A program made the position numbers and the translations under genes. From DATCIH01 sp036507955 (lineage in GTDB: Bacteria > Bacillota > Clostridia > Clostridiales > Clostridiaceae), in assembly GCA_036507955.1 (NCBI GenBank), contig DATCIH010000071.1:1-53158 (forward strand): a stretch of 53,158 bases of DNA, in the 5' to 3' direction. The notes under the pieces were generated by a model that did no database searches, was not told the origin of the DNA, and saw nothing but the letters and a program-made list of their open reading frames with translations. Below, one piece after another: positions 25,680 through 34,922 of this stretch (the stretch's first letter is position 1; every line of letters starts with the position of its first letter).

Positions 25680-27926
25680 TTATACTGTTTTTTGTCTAGT
25701 TGACTTATAATTAACGCCTATAACCTGATTTCTACCTTTATTCTTTGCTTTATATAAGGCCTTATCCGCCTGCCTAATAAATTCAATAATAGTATACTGA
25801 GGGGTAGGTACTAGAGATGTAACCCCAACGGCGATTGTTACAAACTCCTTGACCTTTGAAAACTCATGAATTAAAGCTAGCTTTTCAATATTATTTCTGA
25901 GATTTTCACCATATCTTATTGCATCTTCTAGCATTGTATCTGGGAGTACTATAACAAATTCATCCCCACCATAACGAGCAGCAAAATAGCCCTTCACTAA
26001 GGATTGGGTAAGTTCCTTGCTTATATTAATTAAGCAACTATCCCCATTTGTATGACCATAGTTATCGTTATATTGCTTAAAGCAATCTATATCGAAAATT
26101 ATGAGAGCTATTGACGTTTTATTTGCTAGGGCTTTGTTCCACTCCTCTGTGATAATAGTATCGAATTTTCTTCTGTTTGGTATGTCTGTAAGTCCATCGT
26201 TCTCAGATAAATAAATTAGTTTATTATTAATATTCTGGAGTTCAATTTGGAACTTCCTTCTTTGCTCTACTTCAACAAGGAGACTCATTGATTTCATTGC
26301 ATTATTTATTGCTATAGCTGCATAAGAGGATAGCGCTTTTATCATTTCTATTATAAGTTTAGTAAAAGAATTCTCTTCATAGGTTTGCACTGTCATTACA
26401 CCTATTAAGTTATTGTCAATAATGAGTGGGCAATATATTGCTGACTTCAGCACATCATTAACTTTGTTGTCTGTTATATAGATGACTTTATCTACATAAT
26501 TTAAATATTCATTATTCATATCATTCATTACAATAATCTTTTTATCCTTTAAACATCTAACAGACATACTTGCTTCATTATCAAACTGAACTTGATCCCT
26601 TTCAGTTCTCACCTTGTTTTCTATAAGATATGGAAACTCAATTGCTTTACTGCTACCATTGTAAATACCCACTCCAAAGGTGTCAGCTTGCATAATGATT
26701 TGTATTGACCGATATAGCATTTCGTAAATTTCATTCAAGTTCAACGTAGTGGTAATTTTTTCTCCTAATTCGCTTATTATCGATATTTTTTCTATACTTT
26801 CTTTAAGATCCTCTGCTTTTCTTCTAAGTACTTCACTCTTTTCTAGTATGGTCTTATTTTCCTTTTCTAGACTATCAAGTTTGACTTTTGTTTTCAGATT
26901 TCTGGCTCTATTTTCTAATTCTAGGGGCTCTAGCTTTCTTTCATTTTCAAAATACAACATGTAATATTTATTGGCACTATTAATATCATTAGTTTGTTCA
27001 TACAGCGAAATAGCTCTTTTACAAATTTCCAAGGTTTTAGCATACATTTTGTTATCTACTGAAATAATATACGCTTCATCCACCTTATCAATGGCAGCTT
27101 CCCTTTTTCCTATGTTTTCAAGGAAATTGCTAAAATCTAAAAGGAGTTCAATTTTACCATAAATATAGGATATTTCAGAAGATATATCTATGGCTTCGGA
27201 AAAATATCTTTCGCTTTCTTCGTAATTCGCTTTTTTCTCATGTATTAAGGCAAATAAACCATAGGCTTCTACTATACCAATCTTATAATCATTATTTACC
27301 AAACATGTAAGAGATTCAGTTAAGTATTCTAAAGCTTTGTCATAGTTACCCAGATGGTATTCAACATAACCTAGATTGGAAAGTACAATGCCAAAGGTAT
27401 CTTGTGAATTCATCTTTCTTTCAATATCAAGAGATAAATTATAATATATAATGGCATCTTCATAACATCTAAGAACTCTGTATATTTCACCAATATTATT
27501 ATAAATTTTTGAAGCATAGAACTCAAAGCTAATATTTTTGTAATAATTATTACTATGAGCAAATATTTTAGTAAGGTTTTCAGCAGAGTTATAGTAATCT
27601 AAGCTCTTTTCATATTCTCCAATATCAAAATAGGCATTCCCTATATTTATATAGGCAAGCACCTGTAAATCGCATATACCTTGTCTTTGAGATAGATTTA
27701 TAGAATCAATTAAATATCCCATTGCCTTTTCATATTTACTCATGTGTAAGTAGGCCTGCCCTACACAAAATGAAGCAAGAGCCATTCCCGTTTCATGATT
27801 TGCCTCCACGCATAGTGAATATATTTCAAGCCCCAGTTCAATAGTACTCTCTGAATTCACATATCTATTTTTTTCAAGCTTGTCTAACTTTTCGTTAATT
27901 GTGTCCTTAATAGATGCAGTTTCCAT
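25680..27926 (-). CDS. Diguanylate cyclase with TPR and GAF sensor domains
   Basis: The 748-residue cytoplasmic protein has several TPR units in its N-terminal 330 residues (GQAYLHMSKYEKAMGYLIDS; GNAYFDIGEYEKSLDYYNSA; GEIYRVLRCYEDAIIYYNLS). A coiled coil (about 335-385), a GAF domain (about 385-545), a second coil and a C-terminal GGDEF domain follow. The active-site motif RYGGDEFVIVLP is intact. The inhibitory RxxD site expected just upstream is absent (VKGYFAARYGGDEF), so product feedback is unlikely. It makes cyclic di-GMP from GTP. I place the start at 27926, because GGGGGTGGG lies about 5 nt before it. Confidence 0.9.
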   Translation of the reverse strand: METASIKDTINEKLDKLEKNRYVNSESTIELGLEIYSLCVEANHETGMALASFCVGQAYLHMSKYEKAMGYLIDSINLSQRQGICDLQVLAYINIGNAYFDIGEYEKSLDYYNSAENLTKIFAHSNNYYKNISFEFYASKIYNNIGEIYRVLRCYEDAIIYYNLSLDIERKMNSQDTFGIVLSNLGYVEYHLGNYDKALEYLTESLTCLVNNDYKIGIVEAYGLFALIHEKKANYEESERYFSEAIDISSEISYIYGKIELLLDFSNFLENIGKREAAIDKVDEAYIISVDNKMYAKTLEICKRAISLYEQTNDINSANKYYMLYFENERKLEPLELENRARNLKTKVKLDSLEKENKTILEKSEVLRRKAEDLKESIEKISIISELGEKITTTLNLNEIYEMLYRSIQIIMQADTFGVGIYNGSSKAIEFPYLIENKVRTERDQVQFDNEASMSVRCLKDKKIIVMNDMNNEYLNYVDKVIYITDNKVNDVLKSAIYCPLIIDNNLIGVMTVQTYEENSFTKLIIEMIKALSSYAAIAINNAMKSMSLLVEVEQRRKFQIELQNINNKLIYLSENDGLTDIPNRRKFDTIITEEWNKALANKTSIALIIFDIDCFKQYNDNYGHTNGDSCLINISKELTQSLVKGYFAARYGGDEFVIVLPDTMLEDAIRYGENLRNNIEKLALIHEFSKVKEFVTIAVGVTSLVPTPQYTIIEFIRQADKALYKAKNKGRNQVIGVNYKSTRQKTV

Positions 27927-27956
27927 AATAGCCCACCCCCAAATAATCAAGGTTAA

Positions 27957-28742
27957 TTATTTATATACCACTGTTTCACTTTCTCTTTTATAGAATAATA
28001 TCACTACTACTTTAATATAAGTTGCTAGTACCCCCACTAGAAACCACCCACCGAAAGCTGCCACAAATATTCCTAATCCAGATACTAGGTATCTAGTTAA
28101 TAGTGTATATGCTAGCAGGACAATGAAAAGTGCCAAAAAGTTCTTCTTTCCAAACACAAAGCTTTTTCCAATTGCCTTAATAGGAGAAATATTATCTAAT
28201 ACGACTATTATAGGCCATGGTAGAAAGAATACTAGCAATATAGTTGATAAAAAAGTCATTCCCCACCCAGCTGTTAGAACACCTATTATTACTGTGTACA
28301 ATATTAAAAGGGCAAAAATTATTGGAGAAAGGATTAACCCTACAATTCCTAAGAACATTGATCCTCCAAACACTTTTAAGAAATAATTTTTAATTCCCTG
28401 AAAGAAATGCTTTGATGTAGGTTTTATTCCCTCCACTGCTGCTTTATATAGACTTATACTCCCAACTTCAAGAAGTGCATTAAATATAATAGCAATAAGA
28501 GAAATTATTATAACAAAACCGATAGCTACCGGCAGTATGCTCACAAAAGATTGCCAAGTATTAAAGCTTCCAAAATTCACTCTGAACGTGCCAATAATGC
28601 TTACTATAACTATTATTGCTATTAGTATTCCTAAGAAGAATGAAAAACCTAATTGAATGAAAATCGGTATGAAAATGCCTTTATTTTTCTTGGAAATGAT
28701 TAAGGCCTCTTTGCAATCTTCCATTATTTTATCAAACCACAT
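27957..28742 (-). CDS. Multi-pass membrane protein (paralogue of the gene upstream)
   Basis: The 261-residue protein has about six hydrophobic segments. It shares with its neighbour the pattern of a cytosolic helix, then paired spans, and a late SFxFGKKNFLALFIVLLAYT motif, seen next door as SFSFAKKNFIPLTVLQM. This resembles the membrane domain family found with GlpQ-type phosphodiesterases and in DUF975/DUF4013-like proteins. The function is unknown. The start is 28742 behind GGAGGTGG, overlapping the previous gene's stop by 11 nt, so the two are co-translated. The diguanylate cyclase gene follows 30 nt later. Confidence 0.7.
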   Translation of the reverse strand: MWFDKIMEDCKEALIISKKNKGIFIPIFIQLGFSFFLGILIAIIVIVSIIGTFRVNFGSFNTWQSFVSILPVAIGFVIIISLIAIIFNALLEVGSISLYKAAVEGIKPTSKHFFQGIKNYFLKVFGGSMFLGIVGLILSPIIFALLILYTVIIGVLTAGWGMTFLSTILLVFFLPWPIIVVLDNISPIKAIGKSFVFGKKNFLALFIVLLAYTLLTRYLVSGLGIFVAAFGGWFLVGVLATYIKVVVILFYKRESETVVYK

Positions 28743-29658
28743 GGCTTTCCACCTCCATAGTATTTTTTTTCTCTGCTTTTTCAAATTTTTCTATATATGT
28801 AATGAAAATAACTAAGGTGAAAAAAACTTCAAATATCATATTCATAATTAAAGCTACGATATTAGCTATTGAAACAATAGGGATTAAAATGGCGCATACA
28901 ATTTTAGCCGTCTTGACTACAGTTTCTATAGACGGAGGATTAAGGTTATAATCCGTTCCAAATGTTTTATTATTGAAACTTGAATAGTAGTTTCCAGCAT
29001 TAGAAACATAACTCGTTCCAGTAGATGAAGAATAGGTACCTTTTACAAAGGCCCAGTGTATCATTTGCAATACCGTTAATGGAATAAAGTTTTTCTTTGC
29101 GAAGGAAAAACTATCTTTAAAAGCTTTAATCAAGTCATTGTCATTAATTACTATAGAGACCTTCCACATAGTTAATAAAATATTTATCGCTATTGGAATT
29201 ACTGCTAAACCAATGGTTAAAGTTATTGTACCAACAATAATATAAGGAATAAAAATTATAATCCAAGCTAAAGCTATAAGTATATCTCCTAAAAGAAACT
29301 TAAAGAAGTATTTCCTTATGCCTTCCTTAAAATCTCCCGGTTTAATTTCATTATTAATAACACACATTTTGTACATATTATATAAGCCACTTTCTACTAA
29401 TACAGAAATAATTCCTAATATAATTAAGAGCAAAGCTATTACCAAAACGGAATATATTATGAAGCCAAACCAGTTGTTAGCATTGTAATCAGAGAATCGG
29501 TTATTCCCAATATATGAGTATATTGTTAAACCACAAACTATTAATATGAGTGTTTTGACAATTATTAATGCAATTTGAGGACGGTATATTTTCTTGTTTG
29601 CTTGGTTAATGTGGAAAGCTTTTTTAAAGTAATCAAAAATCAAATAAATCTTTTCCAT
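28732..29658 (-). CDS. Multi-pass membrane protein
   Basis: The 308-residue protein has about six spans, with an Asn/Ser/Tyr-rich external loop (SSSTGTSYVSNAGNYYSSFN) between spans four and five. It is related to the next gene by the shared SFSFAKKNF segment and overall layout. The role is unknown; a two-subunit membrane complex with its neighbour is plausible. GGGAAGGATAATA precedes the ATG. Confidence 0.7.
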   Translation of the reverse strand: MEKIYLIFDYFKKAFHINQANKKIYRPQIALIIVKTLILIVCGLTIYSYIGNNRFSDYNANNWFGFIIYSVLVIALLLIILGIISVLVESGLYNMYKMCVINNEIKPGDFKEGIRKYFFKFLLGDILIALAWIIIFIPYIIVGTITLTIGLAVIPIAINILLTMWKVSIVINDNDLIKAFKDSFSFAKKNFIPLTVLQMIHWAFVKGTYSSSTGTSYVSNAGNYYSSFNNKTFGTDYNLNPPSIETVVKTAKIVCAILIPIVSIANIVALIMNMIFEVFFTLVIFITYIEKFEKAEKKNTMEVESHVV

Positions 29659-29804
29659 TATTATCCTTCCCTTCTAAATGATTTTAGAAATCGTACCATT
29701 ACTTATATATTTTACCATTCCAATCACTCCCTTACAATGTTTCTTTACACTAATTGCATTTAGCTCAATATGTGGTATAATCTTGTATAATATCAAAAAT
29801 ATAA

Positions 29805-29878
29805 GGGGAATTAGCTCAGCTGGTTAGAGCGTTCGCTTCACATGCGAGAGGTCGTTGGTTCGAACCCAATATCCCCCA
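29805..29878 (+). tRNA. tRNA-Val (anticodon CAC)
   Basis: The cloverleaf folds: acceptor GGGGAAT/ATCCCCC, D stem GCTC/GAGC, anticodon stem TTCGC/GCGAG with loop TTCACAT (anticodon CAC), and T arm GTTGG/CCAAT with TTCGAAC. It is 74 nt with discriminator A. CCA is not encoded. One A-C mismatch lies in the acceptor stem (A5 against the C where most such tRNAs have T). A strong terminator follows. Confidence 0.95.
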
Positions 29879-29901
29879 CTGTTAGGCCTATAATGGGTTA
29901 A

Positions 29902-29947
29902 GTTAAAAGAGGCTTGTAAAGTTGTGATTTTACAAGCCTCTTTTAAC
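29902..29947. terminator. Bidirectional terminator after tRNA-Val
   Basis: GTTAAAAGAGGCTTGTAAA (29902-29920) pairs with TTTACAAGCCTCTTTTAAC (29929-29947), 19 bp. It serves the tRNA and the convergent pentapeptide-repeat gene. Confidence 0.85.
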
Positions 29948-29958
29948 ATCTTTATTAA

Positions 29959-30615
29959 TTAAAGATTACCTTTTATCTTGCAATTTTGTAGGAATCGGAT
30001 TATATAACTTAATGTATAGAATGGTCTATCTAATTCAGCTCCAACTATATTTAATCCTTTGATCAATGTATTCTCATCAAAATTTTCTAACAATATCATT
30101 ATACTAAGAAGGTTAAGCCCTCCTTCTTTTGTATCTAAAACCCTTGCAGCTTTAACATATTTATTTTTCATCAAATTTTCAACAGTCGTTCTCAGGTCCT
30201 CACTAACATTTAATTCTGGCATTTCATTGTAGATTTTGATCTCTGGATTATCAATATTTAAGTTCTTAGCTTTCGCTACATCTGTAGACATAAATATTGT
30301 ATTCTTGAATTCCCCATCTTTGAAATCTACTCCATCTAAATTTACAGAATCAAAGATAGCGTTTTCAAAGAGGGTATTTTCGAAGTTACTTCCTTTTAAA
30401 TTTGTTCCAATAAATTCCGCCCATCTAAAAGTGCATTTTAAAAAAGTACAGGACTTAAAATGTGCTCCTCTAAAACTAACATAATCAAAGTTTGAGTTTG
30501 TAAAGTCACTATTAAAGCTATTACTTCTCTCCAAGTTTTTATACATAAAATTCTTATTTGTTTTCTCTATATTATTGTAATGGAAATTTTCCTCTGTGGT
30601 TTGCTTCTTACTCAT
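29959..30615 (-). CDS. Pentapeptide-repeat protein
   Basis: The 218-residue protein carries about fifteen pentapeptide units of the A(D/N)LXX type (SDFTN, SNFDY, VSFRG, AHFKS, CTFLK, AEFIG, TNLKG, SNFEN, AIFDS, VNLDG, VDFKD) at about residues 35-120. These form a right-handed quadrilateral helix. A helical C-terminal domain of about 90 residues is unassigned. Some family members shield gyrase from quinolones, but that cannot be inferred here. The start is 30615, with GGAGG 8 nt upstream. Confidence 0.85.
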   Translation of the reverse strand: MSKKQTTEENFHYNNIEKTNKNFMYKNLERSNSFNSDFTNSNFDYVSFRGAHFKSCTFLKCTFRWAEFIGTNLKGSNFENTLFENAIFDSVNLDGVDFKDGEFKNTIFMSTDVAKAKNLNIDNPEIKIYNEMPELNVSEDLRTTVENLMKNKYVKAARVLDTKEGGLNLLSIMILLENFDENTLIKGLNIVGAELDRPFYTLSYIIRFLQNCKIKGNL

Positions 30616-30768
30616 TATGGTACCTCCATGCAAATATGCTTATTCGTTCTCTAATTATATCATAAACTATCTTAATAAAAGCAACTGGATTTTATACATG
30701 TTTACTTTTTGCTATAATAGGTCTAAAATTAAGTGTAGTTTCAAAATATTATATTATTTTTATTTAAG

Positions 30769-30950
30769 GAGCCGTGAGCCTATAATGTGTAAAAGGATAA
30801 TTCTTGAAATTGGTTTAGTTTAAGTAAGGGTAAGTCTGCCCTTTTTTAGATGCCAATTTAACAGAGATTACTTTTCACCTTAGGCTCTTTTTTGTTGCCC
30901 CAAAAATAATTTTTATTTTTAGAGAGAGTTTTAAACTCTCTCTATTTTTT
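30769..30950 (+). promoter_or_regulatory. Leader-peptide attenuator upstream of the ABC-F gene
   Basis: After a candidate -10 (TATAAT, 30713-30718) comes a short ORF (30785-30823) followed by three T-run signals. These are AAGGG/CCCTT then TTTTTT (30826-30847), TAGGCTC then TTTTTT (30881-30893), which can pair with GAGCCTA at 30776-30782, and the perfect hairpin TAGAGAGAGTTT/AAACTCTCTCTA then TTTTTT (30920-30950). This is the layout of ribosome-mediated attenuation known for antibiotic-resistance ABC-F genes. A ribosome stalled on the leader would block the GAGCCTA pairing. The mechanism here is inferred. Confidence 0.65.
30785..30823 (+). CDS. 12-residue leader peptide (MCKRIILEIGLV)
   Basis: ATG to TAA is 13 codons, with AAGGAG 12-13 nt upstream. 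Its 5' edge borders the GAGCCTA strand that can pair with 30881-30887, and a terminator-like hairpin begins just after its stop. It is probably a sensor of ribosome-stalling antibiotics that sets read-through into the ABC-F gene (inference). Confidence 0.5.
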   Translation: MCKRIILEIGLV

Positions 30951-30964
30951 GCAAGGAGGAAAAT

Positions 30965-32524
30965 ATGAGTATATTAAATGTAGATAATATATCCTTTGGA
31001 TATGATGATAAAACGATATTAAAGAATATATCTTTTAGGCTTTTAAAAGGTGAACATGCAGGACTTGTTGGAGATAATGGTGCTGGTAAAACTACTCTTT
31101 TCAAGATCCTTACAGATAAGCTTATAAGCGATGCAGGAACTATCAGTTGGTCAAAGAATTTAAACATTGGATACCTTGATCAGAATATACTTTAAAATCA
31201 AAAAGAGAGTATATTTAATAATCTAAGAGAAGCTTTTAATGAATTATATAATATGGAAGTTAAGATGAATTCTATAAGCAATAAACTTTCTACTATGGAA
31301 AGATCAGAAATGGATAAAGCTTTGTATGACTTAGGCGAACTACAAGATAAACTTGAGCTAAATGATTTTTATAATATTGACAGTGCTATAAAAAGTATCG
31401 CTACCGGCCTTGGACTGGATGCTATTGGACTTGATACAATGGCTTCAAAATTAAGTGGAGGGCAAAGAACTAAAGTAAGCCTGGCAAAACTTCTTTTAAA
31501 AAAGCCTGATTTATTACTTTTAGATGAGCCCACAAACTTTCTTGACAAGGAACATGTAGATTGGCTTTCAAATTATCTGACTAATTATCCTAATAGCTAT
31601 ATAGTTATTTCTCATGATAATGACTTCTTAAATAGAATCACAAACATCATACTCCATATAGAATTTTCCAGTTTAAAAAGATACCCTGGAAATTACAACA
31701 ACTATATTCGGCTTTCAAAATTAGAAAGGGAAAAATATATAAATGATTATACAAGGCAACAGAAACAAATAGACAAACTGGAAACTTTTATTAATGCAAA
31801 TATTGTAAGGTCAACCACTACCAAGAGAGTTCAAAGTAGAAGAAAACAGTTGGAAAGGATGGAGATAATTGAAAAGCCTCAGACAGCCCCAAGACCTAAC
31901 TTTTCTTTTCTAACTTACAGAGAACCTGGAAAGTTGATATTTAAAAGCAAGGAACTTGATATAGGGTACACTTATCCTATCATAAAAGGCTTGACACTAG
32001 ATCTTTTTAGAGGACAAAAAATAGCCATCACAGGATGTAATGGTATAGGGAAATCAACTATGCTTAAAACCCTTTTAGGGGTTATCCCTAAGCTTAAAGG
32101 TAATATTCAATATGGTGAATTTCTGAAGCCTGCCTATTATGAACAGGAAACAAAATATACTAATGATATAACTGCCCTTGAGGAAGTATGCCAGTCCTTC
32201 CCTGATAAAACTCAAAGAGAAATACGGGAAGCTTTAGCTAAATGTGGTCTAAAGCAAGAGCATATAATGCACCGAATGAATCAATTAAGCGGTGGAGAAC
32301 AATCAAAGGTAAGACTTTGCAAACTAACTCTTACTTCGAGTAACTGGCTCATATTAGATGAACCAACAAATCATCTTGATCTTGAATCAAAAGTGATTCT
32401 AAAAAGAGCTCTTCATAAATATCCAGGAACAGTTATTGTAGTATCTCATGAGAAAGAATTTTATGAAGACTGGGTTACGGGTCTATGGAATATGGAAAAA
32501 TATATCCAAAATCATAGGTTATAA
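30965..32524 (+). pseudogene. ABC-F ribosomal protection-type ATPase, in-frame stop
   Basis: One frame spans 519 sense codons with a single TAA at 31193-31195 (YLDQNIL stop NQKESIFNNL), without frame change. Domain 1 has Walker A GDNGAGKTT, signature LSGGQRTKVSL and Walker B LLLLDEPTNFLD. Domain 2 has Walker A GCNGIGKST, LSGGEQSKVRL and LILDEPTNHLD. A linker of about 80 residues lies between, the part that reaches the ribosome in ARE-type ABC-F proteins. There are no membrane spans. As written the protein is cut after 76 residues; restart at ATG 31253 would lose the first Walker A. AAGGAGG precedes the ATG. A sequencing error is possible. Confidence 0.85.
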
Positions 32525-32526
32525 TT

Positions 32527-32568
32527 AAAAAAGACATGTCTATAGAATTTTCTAGACATGTCTTTTTT
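32527..32568. terminator. Bidirectional terminator after the ABC-F gene
   Basis: AAAAAAGACATGTCTA (32527-32542) pairs with TAGACATGTCTTTTTT (32553-32568). It serves both convergent genes. Confidence 0.9.
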
Positions 32569-32577
32569 AGTTAAGCT

Positions 32578-33627
32578 TTAGTGTGTTCTCCATTCATTTA
32601 CGAATTCATCCTTGTTTTTCTTAAACAAATCCGCCAGCTCTTTAGAATACCCAACATAGGATTTTTTACAATGCTGAGAAATATATTCAATAATTTCCTC
32701 AATTTTTTCATTATCTTTAAAGAAATTAACCTTGATTTTACTTTTACTTTTATCTGAAAATACAAATTCTATGCTATTGGATTTCTTAACTACTGTAAGA
32801 TCCCCTGATTTACTCTGTACAGAGCTTTTATAAACCCACATTAGCTCACTAAGGGGCATTGCAAATACCGTTAGCATCCTTTCTACTATTATGTAGCTTT
32901 CAGTTATTGTTACTGGTCCCTTTTTATATATTTGTGGTAATACGATCTCATTGCTGATTTGTTCACAACTCACTTCAAGATTACCCAAGGAATATTTCTT
33001 AAACCTCTTTGAAGCTCTAGCGCTCCTAACCATAACAGGTATACCTATAACTAAAATAACTATTGCAAATAGTCCTGCTATAACAAAATATATTGATGCA
33101 AATTCAATGGGTGTTCCGTAGTCTATGTATTTACTACATAAAAATGAGGCTATATCCTCAGCTACAATCCCATCTTTTGTAAGAGTTCCTTTTAGAACAG
33201 ATAAATCTTTAGCTCGGAAGGCAGATACCTTACCCTTTAATATATAAGGCGCTTTTGGATTTTTAGTCATTTGCTCAAATACCTTAGGAGGTAGAGATAT
33301 TATAAGCATTTTTTCACCAAGCTTTATGGCTGCAACATGAGCCGATATATTATTGCCTAGTTTTATACCTAATGGACTGGTCTCCTCTGTCATTAAGAAA
33401 TCTAGGTTATACAATTGGTCTGCAGAAATTTTAACATAACTATTATTTTTTGCAGCCTTATCATAATCTGCATTTGTTTTAATAATAATAGGATTATTTG
33501 TGCTTTTATAATATGTGAATATACCCATACCTAATATACCAATAAATACAAGGGTACAAATACCCATGGAAATCACTCTTAAATACCACTTTTTTTTGTA
33601 AGCCTTCATGAAATACGATTCTTTCAA
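32578..33627 (-). CDS. Two-span membrane protein of unknown function
   Basis: The 349-residue protein has one span near the N-terminus (about 18-38) and another at about 178-200. Between them is an external domain of about 135 residues (KISADQLYNLDFLMTEETSP, then AHVAAIKLGEKMLIISLPPK). A cytosolic domain follows the second span (SKSGDLTVVKKSNSIEFVFS, then a helical tail). The organisation resembles uncharacterised DUF6709-like clostridial proteins. The start is TTG, with GAGGAG 8 nt upstream. It is monocistronic. Confidence 0.65.
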   Translation of the reverse strand: MKESYFMKAYKKKWYLRVISMGICTLVFIGILGMGIFTYYKSTNNPIIIKTNADYDKAAKNNSYVKISADQLYNLDFLMTEETSPLGIKLGNNISAHVAAIKLGEKMLIISLPPKVFEQMTKNPKAPYILKGKVSAFRAKDLSVLKGTLTKDGIVAEDIASFLCSKYIDYGTPIEFASIYFVIAGLFAIVILVIGIPVMVRSARASKRFKKYSLGNLEVSCEQISNEIVLPQIYKKGPVTITESYIIVERMLTVFAMPLSELMWVYKSSVQSKSGDLTVVKKSNSIEFVFSDKSKSKIKVNFFKDNEKIEEIIEYISQHCKKSYVGYSKELADLFKKNKDEFVNEWRTH

Positions 33628-33696
33628 TTGTAAATCTCCTCGCTATGGCGATGCCAAATTTTATATAAGTACAATTCATTAGGTAACTAGTAACCT

Positions 33697-34407
33697 TTAA
33701 AGGGACTTAACGATATCTTCGTTATTAGATGGTTCTATTCGTAGACCCGGTTCCACCACAAGAAATCTACTTTCATCCCAATTTCCATTAATGAAATCCG
33801 AAATTAAGGATCCATCTCCAGGCAGCTCATCATAACTCCACTGGAGATAGGTTGCACATTCTTTAGTATAAGCTTTATATTCTTCACTATCACAAAAGTT
33901 AAGATCCACATAAGCTGCCTTCTTATATTCCTTAAACCATCCCTGTTCCATCTCCATAAGGTATTCTGCGTTATCTTCCCCATACTTTTCTGTATATTCT
34001 GCTAGCAGCCCCTCATATCTATCTTTTCCAGGCTGCGTGCAGGTTTCAATCCATCCTGGGGTGTACCAATAAGTTCCAGGATTCTTATCGAAATATTCTC
34101 TGTACCTTTCCTTTGATCCTAAAAAGAAGGTTATGCAATCATGACCTCGCATAATTACAAGCTTTGACTTTTTAGAGGTGATCCCACTTATACCATTGCT
34201 ACACAACCCATACCCTATAAGTATTACAGGGTACTCCCCATCAACCTCATCGATAGCTTGCTGAAGATCTCTTTTTAATATATCAGGTGTATTATGAAGT
34301 CCTTGTTTTAGAAATTTAAAATCAAAGCTGTTTTTTGATTTTGATGCATAATAGCATATTTCCCTCCAAAGCACATGACAAGCTATAAGATAATACTTGT
34401 TTCCCAT
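33697..34407 (-). CDS. DUF1638 protein
   Basis: The 236-residue soluble protein contains YLIACHVLWREICYYA, VILIGYGLCSNGISGI, KLVIMRGHDCITFFLG and NPGTYWYTPGWIET. These are the conserved blocks of DUF1638, with Cys, His and Asp residues that suggest a metal or cofactor site. Such proteins often accompany corrinoid or methyltransferase systems in anaerobes, but nothing here shows that link. AGGGAGG precedes the ATG. Confidence 0.8.
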   Translation of the reverse strand: MGNKYYLIACHVLWREICYYASKSKNSFDFKFLKQGLHNTPDILKRDLQQAIDEVDGEYPVILIGYGLCSNGISGITSKKSKLVIMRGHDCITFFLGSKERYREYFDKNPGTYWYTPGWIETCTQPGKDRYEGLLAEYTEKYGEDNAEYLMEMEQGWFKEYKKAAYVDLNFCDSEEYKAYTKECATYLQWSYDELPGDGSLISDFINGNWDESRFLVVEPGLRIEPSNNEDIVKSL

Positions 34408-34419
34408 TTTTGACCTCCC

Positions 34420-34764
34420 TTATAAATGCATCTTATTCTGCTTTTTAGTTAACTTATTATTCATTAATTGTTTTATTTTTTCAACTCCATCTTCTTGAAA
34501 ATCACTTTTACAAATTATTTGTGCTTGCACTTTACTTATATATATATATATATATATAGCTACGAAAAGTGGAGACAGTGAAATAAATATTATTCCCCCT
34601 ATTTTCTGTCCTGCAATGATCATTACCAAGCCTAAAATTAGAAATATAGATGGGACTATCCAAAAAGCGATTGCCCTTTTGGTTCTCATCATTATAAATC
34701 TATTTAACCGTAGGATGCTTTTCATGTTTGGTGTGGTAATAATTTTTATAGCTCTGTTTTGCAT
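34420..34764 (-). CDS. Small membrane protein with a TA-repeat in its coding sequence
   Basis: The 114-residue protein has two spans (about 32-50 and 54-76) and a charged tail. RFIMMRTKRAIAFWIVPSIF resembles the membrane part of YcxB-like proteins, which are longer. The second span is encoded through an 11-unit TA repeat (IYIYIYI), so slippage would change the downstream frame. The 12-nt gap to the DUF1638 gene suggests one operon. Confidence 0.55.
   Translation of the reverse strand: MQNRAIKIITTPNMKSILRLNRFIMMRTKRAIAFWIVPSIFLILGLVMIIAGQKIGGIIFISLSPLFVAIYIYIYISKVQAQIICKSDFQEDGVEKIKQLMNNKLTKKQNKMHL
34537..34558. repeat. (TA)11 microsatellite inside a coding region
   Basis: Eleven uninterrupted TA dinucleotides lie at the codons for IYIYIYI in the 114-residue membrane protein. 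The repeat unit is not a multiple of three, so gain or loss of one unit shifts the frame. Confidence 0.9.
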
Positions 34765-34922
34765 TCTTAAAATTCTCCTATCCTTAAATTCTACTCTTCA
34801 TTCATAATTCTGCATATAGCATAAAATCCTTCATTTCTTTATTTATGAAACAAATTAAGATATAATCGTATAAACACATGAATTTACAAAAAAAATTAGT
34901 TTAATATATAAGGAGAGCAAAT

